From: an uncultured Parabacteroides sp.
GTDB taxonomy: Bacteria > Bacteroidota > Bacteroidia > Bacteroidales > Tannerellaceae
Direction: 5' to 3'
DNA length: 64,000 bases
Assembly: GCA_949296075.1 (NCBI GenBank)
Contig: CASFNG010000005.1
Coordinates: forward strand, 62,001 to 126,000
The first letter of the stretch is position 1. Every line of letters starts with the position of its first letter. Positions 52,125 through 59,350 of the stretch are shown piece by piece. A program made the position numbers and the translations under genes. The notes beneath the pieces are model-generated. The model ran no database searches. It had not been told where the DNA came from and worked only from the letters and a program-made list of their open reading frames with translations.

Positions 52125-53304
52125 TCAAAGTAATTATTTCACACTTATTTCTTATTATCTGAGCAAGAATAGAATCAAACATCTTCTGTAAATTAGAATT
52201 AGGGCAAACTAAAACATACAACTCTCTCAAATCTTTATCTGAAAGATGTCCAACTGTAGAACCTTTCGCCTGCAATTCTTTAGCTTTTATATAGGGAGCA
52301 ATGTCATACTTGGCTTGCATAATTGAAACTGTTGAATTTTCCTTAGCTCTTAATCTCACACAACGTTGGTTGAGATAAGAAACATCGTCATTCCAATAGT
52401 TCATATGAAAGTTTCCGTCCATACCAATTAGCAAATCTTGTTTCTGTAATTTATATCTTTCATCTACGTTTTCAGTTGAGTATGCAGAAACACTATTATC
52501 CAAAATATCACGTATTCGAACTACTGGTATGTTTGTTACGTTTTCCGTGAATAATTCAGTCGAAAATGGGAATCCATATTGTACAGACAATTCACTAAAG
52601 ATATTGGCAACACTCCAATTATTGGGTATTTCTCGTTTTAGTTTCTCATTCCACACCATTTTACCACCACTTGATTTATAAGGCTGTCCGTTCTTATCTG
52701 GAAAGTCAAACTGCACGAACCAATAGTCGTAAAGCTGCTTCGCCATCTTCTCTAAATTATCATTTATCGCACGGTTAAGAGCGATTTTATTATCTATATC
52801 GGTTAAGATACGGCTTATTCTTATCTGATTTTCAAGATTGGGAATCCACACGGTGCAATCCATAATCTTATCAGGTGAGGTGTGCCGTATCTTTGTTTGT
52901 TGCGCCGCAGCACTAAGTTGTTGTCTGACAAGGCTTGAAGATATGAGATAATAGCAGAAGTTAGGGTCGATACGCTTCTCTTTGCAACGAACCAATGCAA
53001 CATCTTGACTTTGAATATATTTACCACTTTCAGGAATGCGAGCTGTTGTACCAAGCAATCCTAAAGATTGTTCAGTCAGAGGTGTAATGATGTCGCCTTT
53101 CTTCAAGATAAATTCATCTTTTACCGTTCCCGTAAAGTATAAGTCGGTCTTGGAAGTGTTTTCTTTGAAACCACCTCCATTCATATTGAAGTTACCAAGT
53201 GTCAAACGGATAAGCTCTCCCTCTTCCGCATAAAACTGGCCGGACAAACTCATGCCACGAGTTACGTTAACCAAATCTCTTAACTTATACTTTGTGAGTT
53301 CCAT
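52048..53304 (-). CDS. hsdS: Type I specificity subunit, complete, on the inverted strand
   Basis: A 418-residue HsdS from the ATG at 53304 (MELTKYKLRDLVNVTRG, matching the start of the first hsdS half); a start at 53382 would add a non-homologous leader. The first target-recognition domain covers about 1-180, the central conserved helix IALNRAINDNLEKMAKQLYDYWFVQF spans site S2, the second recognition domain covers about 235-370, and the last conserved helix (LTKQRDELLPLLMNGQAALNYHLS) spans site S1. It sets the bipartite DNA target of HsdM/HsdR. It lies opposite to the hsd operon, downstream of the recombinase gene, and may be expressed from a weak promoter at 53322. Confidence 0.92.
   Translation of the reverse strand: MELTKYKLRDLVNVTRGMSLSGQFYAEEGELIRLTLGNFNMNGGGFKENTSKTDLYFTGTVKDEFILKKGDIITPLTEQSLGLLGTTARIPESGKYIQSQDVALVRCKEKRIDPNFCYYLISSSLVRQQLSAAAQQTKIRHTSPDKIMDCTVWIPNLENQIRISRILTDIDNKIALNRAINDNLEKMAKQLYDYWFVQFDFPDKNGQPYKSSGGKMVWNEKLKREIPNNWSVANIFSELSVQYGFPFSTELFTENVTNIPVVRIRDILDNSVSAYSTENVDERYKLQKQDLLIGMDGNFHMNYWNDDVSYLNQRCVRLRAKENSTVSIMQAKYDIAPYIKAKELQAKGSTVGHLSDKDLRELYVLVCPNSNLQKMFDSILAQIIRNKCEIITLTKQRDELLPLLMNGQAALNYHLSNG
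52057..52074 (+). repeat. hsdS recombination site S1
   Basis: CGATAAATGATAATTTAG, forward. It encodes the INDNL helix at the end of the first N-terminal half and, on the other strand, the LNYHLS end of the complete hsdS. Confidence 0.85.
52752..52769 (-). repeat. hsdS recombination site S2
   Basis: Reverse complement of the 18-bp S1 sequence, in the middle of the complete hsdS. About 88 bases beyond it toward the C-terminal half are nearly identical to the bases after S3. Confidence 0.85.
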
Positions 53305-53321
53305 TAGCAACATTTTTGTTG

Positions 53322-53329
53322 CAAAGATA
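53322..53329 (-). promoter_or_regulatory. Possible -7 element before the inverted hsdS
   Basis: TATCTTTG on the minus strand lies 17 bases before the ATG at 53304, in the gap after the recombinase stop. It could allow this hsdS to be transcribed without the hsd operon promoter. There is no clear -33 element. Confidence 0.35.
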
Positions 53330-53381
53330 CTCTTTTTGCTTGAAAATATACGATAAAGCCAAGAGAAAGGCGTGTATAACA

Positions 53382-54374
53382 CTATCCGATATACTTCCTG
53401 TGAGCCATCTTCACATTGTTCTGATTGACCATCGCATAGTGTAAGGTCGTATCTATCTTGACATGACCAAGTAACCGTTGCACTTGTTCTATGGGCATTC
53501 CTTTGTCAATGGCCATAGTTGCCAATGTGCGCCGGAACTTGTGAGGATGCACTTTGGCAATATTCACTTTACGCCCAAGTGTCCGCAAGCGTACTTCCAC
53601 GCCACTAATCGAGAGCCGAGAATGAGGATTTGAGAGCGATACAAACAACGCAGGATTATCGTCCGTGCGACTATCCAAGTAGTTCTGTAAGTGTATTTTT
53701 GTCCGGGCATTGAAATATACTTCACGCTCCTTGTTCCCCTTGCCGAACACTACACATTGCCGTTCATGGAAATCAATGTCTTCGCGATTGAGGTTGACCA
53801 ATTCGCCCACACGCATACCTGTGCTGGCAAGCAAATCAATCATGGCGATGTCACGGATTTCTTGGCAACTATCACGCAGTACCTCCATATTCTCATCAGT
53901 CAGTACCTCTTTCACAAGACTTTCTGTGCGCACCCGATGGATACGTCTTACCGGGCTTTTCACAATAAAATCTTCATCTTCGAGCCATGCGAAAAACGAA
54001 GAGAAGATGCGCCGCATATTGTCGATGGTTACTCGGCTGACTTTCCGCTGTTCTTGATAGTCGGATAGATAGTTGCGGATGTCGTTGGTTGTAACATCGC
54101 ACACGGGCTTGCGAACAGCTGTAAAGAGTGTGTCAATGGTAGATTGGTAGTAGCTGATTGTCTTTTCGGAGCAACCCTCTATTTTCTTTGCCGATAGATA
54201 CGCCTGCAAAAGTTCTGCATTGGCTTTTGCCTGCTGTTCTTCTTCACTGATAGAAGGTATAACTTCGTAACCATCTAATGTTTGCGTGAGTACGGTTTCC
54301 AGCAAATCAAGCTGTTCTTTGGATAAAACGGGTGCCATTCCATCCACAATGGTGTGTATAACTGTTCTTTTCAT
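53382..54374 (-). CDS. Tyrosine recombinase (XerD-like), likely hsdS invertase
   Basis: A 330-residue recombinase. The N-terminal SAM-like core-binding domain lies at about 52-135 (LLQAYLSAKKIEGCSEKTISYYQ, SSFFAWLEDEDFI). The catalytic domain has Arg188 in STGMRVGEL, Lys near 215 (GKGNKERE), His278 and Arg281 in HPHKFRRT, His304 in LLGHVKI and Tyr313 in LHYAMV, so all active-site residues are present. It lies between sites S2 and S3 and next to hsdS, as do the recombinases that invert hsdS genes in other Bacteroidales. It differs from the element's integrase at 61362. Its role in inversion is inferred from place and family. Confidence 0.88.
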   Translation of the reverse strand: MKRTVIHTIVDGMAPVLSKEQLDLLETVLTQTLDGYEVIPSISEEEQQAKANAELLQAYLSAKKIEGCSEKTISYYQSTIDTLFTAVRKPVCDVTTNDIRNYLSDYQEQRKVSRVTIDNMRRIFSSFFAWLEDEDFIVKSPVRRIHRVRTESLVKEVLTDENMEVLRDSCQEIRDIAMIDLLASTGMRVGELVNLNREDIDFHERQCVVFGKGNKEREVYFNARTKIHLQNYLDSRTDDNPALFVSLSNPHSRLSISGVEVRLRTLGRKVNIAKVHPHKFRRTLATMAIDKGMPIEQVQRLLGHVKIDTTLHYAMVNQNNVKMAHRKYIG

Positions 54375-54429
54375 TTTCTATATCATTAAGTTTATGCCTA
54401 TATAATATAGAAATGACTGCAAACGCATA

Positions 54430-54447
54430 CGATAAATGATAATTTAG
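54430..54447 (+). repeat. hsdS recombination site S3
   Basis: CGATAAATGATAATTTAG, forward, at the start of the silent C-terminal cassette and about 55 bases before the recombinase start codon on the other strand. Confidence 0.85.
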
Positions 54448-55091
54448 AGAAGATGGCGAAGCAGCTTTACGACTACTGGTTCGTGCAGTTTGACTTCCCT
54501 GATGAGAACGGGCGACCTTATAAATCAAGTGGTGGAGCAATGGTGTGGAATGAAAAGTTGAAACGAGAGATACCGCAAATGTGGTCAGCATTGCTGATAT
54601 CAGATATATTGGATAAATACCCTACGACCAAACGATATGAAACTAAAGAATATCTTTCATCCGGTAGATATCCAATTATAGACCAAGGAGATTCTTACAT
54701 AGTTGGGTTCACAAATGAAGAAGATAATCTCTTGACACGTCATCCTGCCGTACTATTTGGAGACCATTCTACTAAAGTTAAGTTTTTGGATTTTGATTTT
54801 GCAAGAGGTGCTGATGGCACACAAATCTTATATTCTTGCAATAATGCTGTATCTCAATACTATTTGTATTTAGTGGTAAGTGCTTTGCAAATTCCTAATC
54901 CTGGATATTCTCGGCATTTCAAATATCTTAAAGAGTTGCCCATCATAATACCAAGTGTAAATGTTGCCAATAGATTTGCTGGCATAGTTAAACCTTTATT
55001 TGAAGAGTGGACAAAGAATATATTTGGTAATATTGCTCTCACTAAGCAACGTGACGAGCTTCTTCCCTTGTTGATGAATGGTCAGGTATCG

Positions 55092-55109
55092 CTAAATTAT
55101 CATTTATCG
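55092..55109 (-). repeat. hsdS recombination site S4
   Basis: Reverse complement of the 18-bp site, at the 3' end of the silent cassette and 18 bases from the end of the convergent mobilization gene. It marks the right limit of the shuffling region. Confidence 0.85.
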
Positions 55110-55127
55110 GAATGGAATATTGGATTT

Positions 55128-55607
55128 TTATGTCTTGATATGCACATAGAGTATGACAAGGGCATTGTACAAAAGGAGGCCGACAAACAGGATTTTCACC
55201 CATTTGTCCGAAAGCCATATTCCTTTACTCTTTTCAAGCATACGAACAATCCGCTTTTCATGTTCCATTTGCAGCTCAAGTTGTTTGTCACGATGAACCA
55301 TTAGTTGCCGACCGACTTCCACGACAAAGTTTGTGCAAATGTTGTTCAAAGATTTTAAGGTTTGGGGATGTACCTGTGCGCCGATTTCCTTTGCCTGTAT
55401 TTCTTGAACAGAGGAATTGAAATTTGAAACAATGCTTTCTATACGGTCAATAGCGGCATTGAGTGCGGCAGTCGTCAGTTTCAGTTCCTCTATCTTTTCA
55501 GTAAGGCTGCGTTCTACCCGCAATGCCTCGTTTTCATTGTCAGTACATTCTATAAGGCCGTCAATGTTTATCTTATCGGATCTTCCTTTTCCTATTCCCA
55601 TATCCAT
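55128..55607 (-). CDS. Mobilization accessory protein with coiled coil and C-terminal membrane anchor
   Basis: About 159 residues from the ATG at 55607 (MDMGIGKGRSDK), 20 bases after the relaxase stop; a longer frame to 55823 overlaps the relaxase gene and is rejected. A coiled coil covers about 30-75 (LTEKIEELKLTTAALNAAIDRIESIV), followed by a charged helix (DKQLELQMEHEKRIVRMLEK) and one membrane helix at the C-terminus (WVKILFVGLLLYNALVILYV). Such third genes follow relaxases in Bacteroides mobilizable elements. It may hold the relaxosome at the membrane near a helper's coupling protein; this is inference. Confidence 0.65.
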   Translation of the reverse strand: MDMGIGKGRSDKINIDGLIECTDNENEALRVERSLTEKIEELKLTTAALNAAIDRIESIVSNFNSSVQEIQAKEIGAQVHPQTLKSLNNICTNFVVEVGRQLMVHRDKQLELQMEHEKRIVRMLEKSKGIWLSDKWVKILFVGLLLYNALVILYVHIKT

Positions 55608-55626
55608 TTGGTTTTGAGTGAAACAA

Positions 55627-56835
55627 TTATCTGTGTAAACCTCGCCTGCGTTTGCAAAGACGGTTGGCCATTTGAGCGCAACGCCTTGCCCATTCACGCT
55701 CGTCCTCATCTTTATCCTTTCCCCAGCCGCCAATATCCGAACCTCCCCCGCCACTGGATGCCGCCATACTCGTTGCACCGTCAAAGTATTCGGCGAAAAG
55801 GAGCAGGGCGGTTTTCTGCACATCTTCTATGGTCGCAAAGGGATTATCGTCCGGTACGGAACACTCCTTGCGGATGATGTCGTCCGCTTCCTCCGATATA
55901 GCCACATGGTAATGGTGGTATTCATCAGTGGAAATGTCGTAGTGTCTGAAAACTGGATCCGGACGGTTGGTCTGTGGCATTTCAGGCGAAACGGTAGCTG
56001 GCCGTATTTTCAGTTCGGTATTTGGGATTACCGAAGATTTCCGCTCTCCATGAAGCCTTGCCCATGTCGCTTCTATCTTTGACGGCATGAGGTGTCGGCC
56101 TTTACCAAGAATGGACGATTTATAGGCAGAATTTCCAGACAAGACGGAATAGCCTCGTACATTCCCTTTGTCATCCTTTTGTAAGTGTATGCCGTAGCCG
56201 TGTGCTTTCAGTCCGGCCTCGTAGCCTGACCAACTGAATTTTGGCGTGGAACGAAGCACATCCATGCAAGTGTCGGCTATCTCCTGCCTGCGCCTTTCGT
56301 AAATATCCTCCGGCTGTACCCATCCCCGCCGCTCATTGATAATATACGCAGCTGACATTGCCCGTTCTGCTATCAGGTGGTCGTCGTTGACCTTTCCGTC
56401 CATATCCACACGGTTCACATCTATGTGCAGATGAGGTATGCCACTTTTCGCATCATGGTGGAGAGCAACAACATATTGGCTGTTCTTCACGTTGGTGGAT
56501 TTCGCACTGGCACGTTTAACCCTTTTCGAGAGGTCGATGGAATCGAATACTTGGATGTACTCGTTTGCCAACCTTGCCCAATCGTCCAACGTCCAACCTG
56601 CTGATTCTTCCTTAGTGGGGGATATTTCCATCCTTATCACATTCCGCTTGAGCGGCCTACCCTTGTTAATTGTGCTGGCATATTCCTTTTGTTTGAGCAC
56701 CATGCGTTGGTACATGGCTTCAGCCGATATGTCATCGGGCAGAAAGTTCACTTTCACTATCTCTGCCTTGCTCTTGTTGACCGAATAGCGGACGGCGTTT
56801 CCGCCGTGGCTGATGGTGGCCGCTTTTGCTATCAT
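55627..56835 (-). CDS. Relaxase (MOBP-type mobilization nuclease)
   Basis: A 402-residue relaxase. The N-terminal ~240 residues carry the nicking domain: motif I region MIAKAATISHGGNAVRYSVNKSKAEIV, and the metal-binding histidines in ALHHDAKSGIPHLHIDVNRVD (His126/127, His135, His137). The likely catalytic tyrosine is near the N-terminus (Tyr18), which I cannot confirm by eye. The C-terminal part is variable and ends with a basic tail. It should nick one strand at oriT and pilot it into a recipient using a helper secretion system. It lies 12 bases after the mobC-like gene. Confidence 0.9.
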   Translation of the reverse strand: MIAKAATISHGGNAVRYSVNKSKAEIVKVNFLPDDISAEAMYQRMVLKQKEYASTINKGRPLKRNVIRMEISPTKEESAGWTLDDWARLANEYIQVFDSIDLSKRVKRASAKSTNVKNSQYVVALHHDAKSGIPHLHIDVNRVDMDGKVNDDHLIAERAMSAAYIINERRGWVQPEDIYERRRQEIADTCMDVLRSTPKFSWSGYEAGLKAHGYGIHLQKDDKGNVRGYSVLSGNSAYKSSILGKGRHLMPSKIEATWARLHGERKSSVIPNTELKIRPATVSPEMPQTNRPDPVFRHYDISTDEYHHYHVAISEEADDIIRKECSVPDDNPFATIEDVQKTALLLFAEYFDGATSMAASSGGGGSDIGGWGKDKDEDEREWARRCAQMANRLCKRRRGLHR

Positions 56836-56847
56836 TTGGCTGGGTCT

Positions 56848-57225
56848 TTATTGGGTGATGTATTCTTGTATTTCGTTCCAACGTACTATAAGGGGAACGG
56901 CGGCACGCATCCACTGTTCCACGAAACGGGTGTCTGCGAAGTATTGCGCCCGATGGCTGGTCTGTATGGATTTGACGGCTGCCGCTATACGTATTAATTC
57001 ACCCCGTGCATCGGACAGACTGCAAAGAGCTTCCACTTCCTTTTCAGTCAGCCGCCGCCTCGGTCGCTGCCCCAAAGCGCATTTACGGATGTAATTGCTC
57101 AATGACAGACCGCAGGTTTCGGCAAGTTCCACAGCCTTTGCATATTCCTTTTCGGTCACTCTGGCTTCCAACCGCTTTGTGCGCTTTATAGCCTCTTCCT
57201 TTTCGTATTCATTTGTCAATGTCAT
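56848..57225 (-). CDS. MobC-like relaxosome protein (ribbon-helix-helix)
   Basis: About 125 residues from the ATG at 57225 (MTLTNEYEKEEAIKRTKRLEARVT); the longer frame to 57390 covers the likely oriT region. The N-terminus RLEARVTEKEYAKAVELAETCGLSLSNYIRKCALG is a ribbon-helix-helix DNA-binding domain, and the C-terminal LRYH-type helices are typical of plasmid MobC proteins (bacterial mobilization protein family). It should bind oriT and help the relaxase open the DNA. First gene of the mobilization operon. Confidence 0.85.
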   Translation of the reverse strand: MTLTNEYEKEEAIKRTKRLEARVTEKEYAKAVELAETCGLSLSNYIRKCALGQRPRRRLTEKEVEALCSLSDARGELIRIAAAVKSIQTSHRAQYFADTRFVEQWMRAAVPLIVRWNEIQEYITQ

Positions 57226-57641
57226 GTCTAATAATATAAGGTGGTACAATAGATTAAAATTGGTCAGCCCGTTGCGAGCTTGCGAGCGGCAGTTGCAGCT
57301 TATGTGGCATGGAAACGTGAAGCGTTTTTGTGCGACATAGGCAATTCTTGTAACAGGGCAGACACAAACTTCGGATATATCAAAGCTCACAGAGCAGATG
57401 GTTTGTCCAAAGTCTTTAAAAGTCTTTATAAACGTCTAAAGCAAACGTACTCCGCTACATTTTATCCGTAAAAAGGCGACTCCAAACCGCATCGCTGATA
57501 AGCCCAACTCCCGACACAAACTAATGCTTTTCCCAAAGACCATGAATTGAAGCATGAAAGGCCACGTTTCGCAATGCAAGAAGTCGTCTTTTGAAAGCCA
57601 ATACACGGCACATATTGCAACGGTATCGATTTCACCTTGTT
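57226..57641. other. Non-coding region with likely oriT
   Basis: These 416 bases lie directly upstream of the mobC-like and relaxase genes, the usual place of oriT. A small inverted repeat AAACG-TGAAG-CGTTT sits at 57313-57327, just before TGTGCGAC, and the nearby GTTGCGAGCTTGCGAGCGGC holds short internal repeats. The nick site cannot be assigned. The rest shows no gene. Confidence 0.45.
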
Positions 57642-58202
57642 TTACGATTCATTTTCACCTTGAACGTTATTGGCCGAAATAAGGGATAAAGACGGCTGTT
57701 CACTGTTACAACAGACGGCTGTGTCCGACTTTCCAATTCCATCATTTGACACATCGGCAGCGATACCATCTTTATCTATACCGTTGTCGCCAATATCTCC
57801 GACACAGTGGTGCCGCTCTTTCACGCTCACATAATACGGATTGAGTATCTTTTGATTGTCTGCATACCACGCCGATACACAATGCACAGTGTGTATGCTC
57901 GTGCGATTGGTCTGTTCGGATGTGACAATTCCCAACTCGGTCATCTTGTCAAGCAATCTCGAAACGGTCTTCTTGTCATAACCTAAACGGGTGGCCAATT
58001 CCACTTCCGAAAGGGCGGCTTGCCCAATATGCAACGTAGCGGCAAAGCCTTTCTTTTCGTACCTCGTTTCCTTGATGGCCGCAGTGTCAATGAGGCATTT
58101 CAAAACTTTCATACGGTCGATGCCGTACTTGCTTCCTGCCAGAAAATCAAGCTGGCTACTGGATAGCACAATGCAATAATAAATGTCTTTCTTCATCTTC
58201 AT
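57642..58202 (-). CDS. Winged-helix DNA-binding protein of the replication region
   Basis: A 186-residue protein. The central part is a winged helix-turn-helix of MarR-like appearance (GQAALSEVELATRLGYDKKTVSRLLDKMTELGIVTSEQ), preceded by a helical region beginning MKMKKDIYYCIVLSSSQLDFLAG. The C-terminal ~60 residues are low complexity and acidic (DIGDNGIDKDGIAADVSNDGIG). I do not recognise a specific family. It follows the primase-like gene by 6 bases, so it may regulate or take part in element replication. A terminator-like region and oriT lie downstream. Confidence 0.65.
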   Translation of the reverse strand: MKMKKDIYYCIVLSSSQLDFLAGSKYGIDRMKVLKCLIDTAAIKETRYEKKGFAATLHIGQAALSEVELATRLGYDKKTVSRLLDKMTELGIVTSEQTNRTSIHTVHCVSAWYADNQKILNPYYVSVKERHHCVGDIGDNGIDKDGIAADVSNDGIGKSDTAVCCNSEQPSLSLISANNVQGENES

Positions 58203-58208
58203 TTCTAT

Positions 58209-59216
58209 TTATTGTTCAACTAACTCTAACTGAAATTGGTCAACGAGCGTTTGCAAACTCGGACAACGCTTTATCATCTTTTGAAGCGTCATCATAGGAG
58301 TGTCAGTCATAAGCAGAAAGTCGGCTATGTCTAATCCCTTTTCCCTTTGTTCGTTTGTCGCACATTGCTCCAGCTTATCACTGAAAACCACTTTTGAGCA
58401 GACAGAAGAAAGCAATTTCACTTTCTCCAGCCAAATCTTTTTCGCTCCCAAATCAGGACAAAAAATTACAGCACGATTCTTTAATACGCCAATATTGTCA
58501 ACCTTGAAACATCCATGTATTCCTCCGGTAGCCAGCCAAACAAAATCAGGCATGAAGTGGCTGGCCACTAAAGCGGATTTCTCGCTCTCCACAATGGCTA
58601 CAGCTTTTGTCGGATAGTCTGCCAACAGATGTTCGCCAAACAAGCATTGCTTCATGTTGAAGTGTTCAAGCCCTAATTCCGTATGCACCCAACTCACATA
58701 GCTTTTCGGTTCTTTTACCCGATGTCCTGTCGCCGGATTATACAGCATAATCTTTCCGGCTCGCACTCTTCCTTGTCGGTCAATCTGCCAGAATACCGTG
58801 GAGCCTCCCCATTTCTTGGATGTCCCGACATGGTATAATTGGAACAGCCGAGAGGCCTCTTTTTTGCCGAACATCCCCGTAAAGAAAGAAAATAAGGGAT
58901 TCTTATCATAGTTGGTTAGTGAACGACGCATGATGTTGCTGTCAATGTAGTCTGTGGGCTTGGGTTGCACAACTTTTGTCTGTGGCTTCCATGACTTTCT
59001 TTCTTCCATTTCAATGGGATTGTCTTTGAAATAGTCCGATGGTTTGTAATGGTATTGGCACGAATGTTCATGGTCGCACCTGCCCACATAATCGGGAAAC
59101 ACAATCTGCCCTTCCGTATCAACATACTTGACGAAACATTTCTTTCTTCCGCATTTAGGGCAAGTCAGTTTGGAGCCTCGCTTGTATTTTTGAAGCGTAA
59201 ATCTGTATTCAGTCAT
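58209..59216 (-). CDS. Zinc-finger/Toprim primase-like protein (DUF6371-like)
   Basis: A 335-residue protein. The N-terminal zinc-binding region has CPKCGRKKC (Cys19, 22, 27) and CDHEHSCQYH (Cys47, His49, His51, Cys53, His56), similar to CHC2 fingers of primases. A Toprim-like domain is at about 205-310, with AIVESEKSALVASHFMPDF carrying the conserved glutamate, then VIFCPDLGAKKIW and KGLDIADFLL in place of the DxD region. It probably makes primers for element replication together with the DUF3987-like ATPase encoded upstream. An iteron-like cluster lies between these two genes. The family name is from memory. Confidence 0.7.
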   Translation of the reverse strand: MTEYRFTLQKYKRGSKLTCPKCGRKKCFVKYVDTEGQIVFPDYVGRCDHEHSCQYHYKPSDYFKDNPIEMEERKSWKPQTKVVQPKPTDYIDSNIMRRSLTNYDKNPLFSFFTGMFGKKEASRLFQLYHVGTSKKWGGSTVFWQIDRQGRVRAGKIMLYNPATGHRVKEPKSYVSWVHTELGLEHFNMKQCLFGEHLLADYPTKAVAIVESEKSALVASHFMPDFVWLATGGIHGCFKVDNIGVLKNRAVIFCPDLGAKKIWLEKVKLLSSVCSKVVFSDKLEQCATNEQREKGLDIADFLLMTDTPMMTLQKMIKRCPSLQTLVDQFQLELVEQ

Positions 59217-59234
59217 AGTTTCTCCTTTTTATAA

Positions 59235-59350
59235 ATGCAGCTCGTGCAGTTTGCAGTTATTGCAGTTTTGCATATTACCAATGCCCTCTGAACTGCAAAC
59301 TGCAAATACTGCAAGGTGCAAACAGTGTGGGTTATTGCAGTTTCTCATAT
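59235..59350. repeat. Iteron-like TGCAGT/ACTGCA cluster between replication genes
   Basis: Three TGCAGT units at about 59245-59264 and three ACTGCA units at about 59291-59312, in opposite orientation, with further partial copies (TGCAG at 59236, GTGCAAA near 59316, TTGCAGT at the end of the upstream gene). The arms also form a large imperfect inverted repeat. Such clusters are typical of replication origins or of operators for a Rep-like protein. Confidence 0.55.

Larger units (their letters stand above)
54430..55109 (+). pseudogene. hsdS: Silent hsdS C-terminal cassette
   Basis: From S3 the frame reads EKMAKQLYDYWFVQFDF, a second-half recognition domain (about 150 residues, with KYPTTKRYETKEYL and IPNPGYSRHFKYL) and the conserved end LTKQRDELLPLLMNGQVSLNYHLS across S4. 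There is no N-terminal half and no start site, only an internal ATG at 54453. Past S4 the frame runs on into antisense of the mobilization gene to 55304, which is not a natural HsdS end. It is a donor cassette: inversion at S2/S3 joins it to the second N-terminal half, and other rearrangements join it to the first. Confidence 0.85.

Noticed and set aside
54307-54591. A 94-codon minus-strand frame across site S3
   Set aside because: It is the antisense of the silent hsdS cassette. Its LNYHLS segment only reflects the recombination site, which is readable in both directions.
55608-55823. N-terminal extension of the mobilization accessory gene
   Set aside because: It overlaps the end of the relaxase gene in another frame, has low-quality composition, and a good ATG exists at 55607 just after the relaxase stop.
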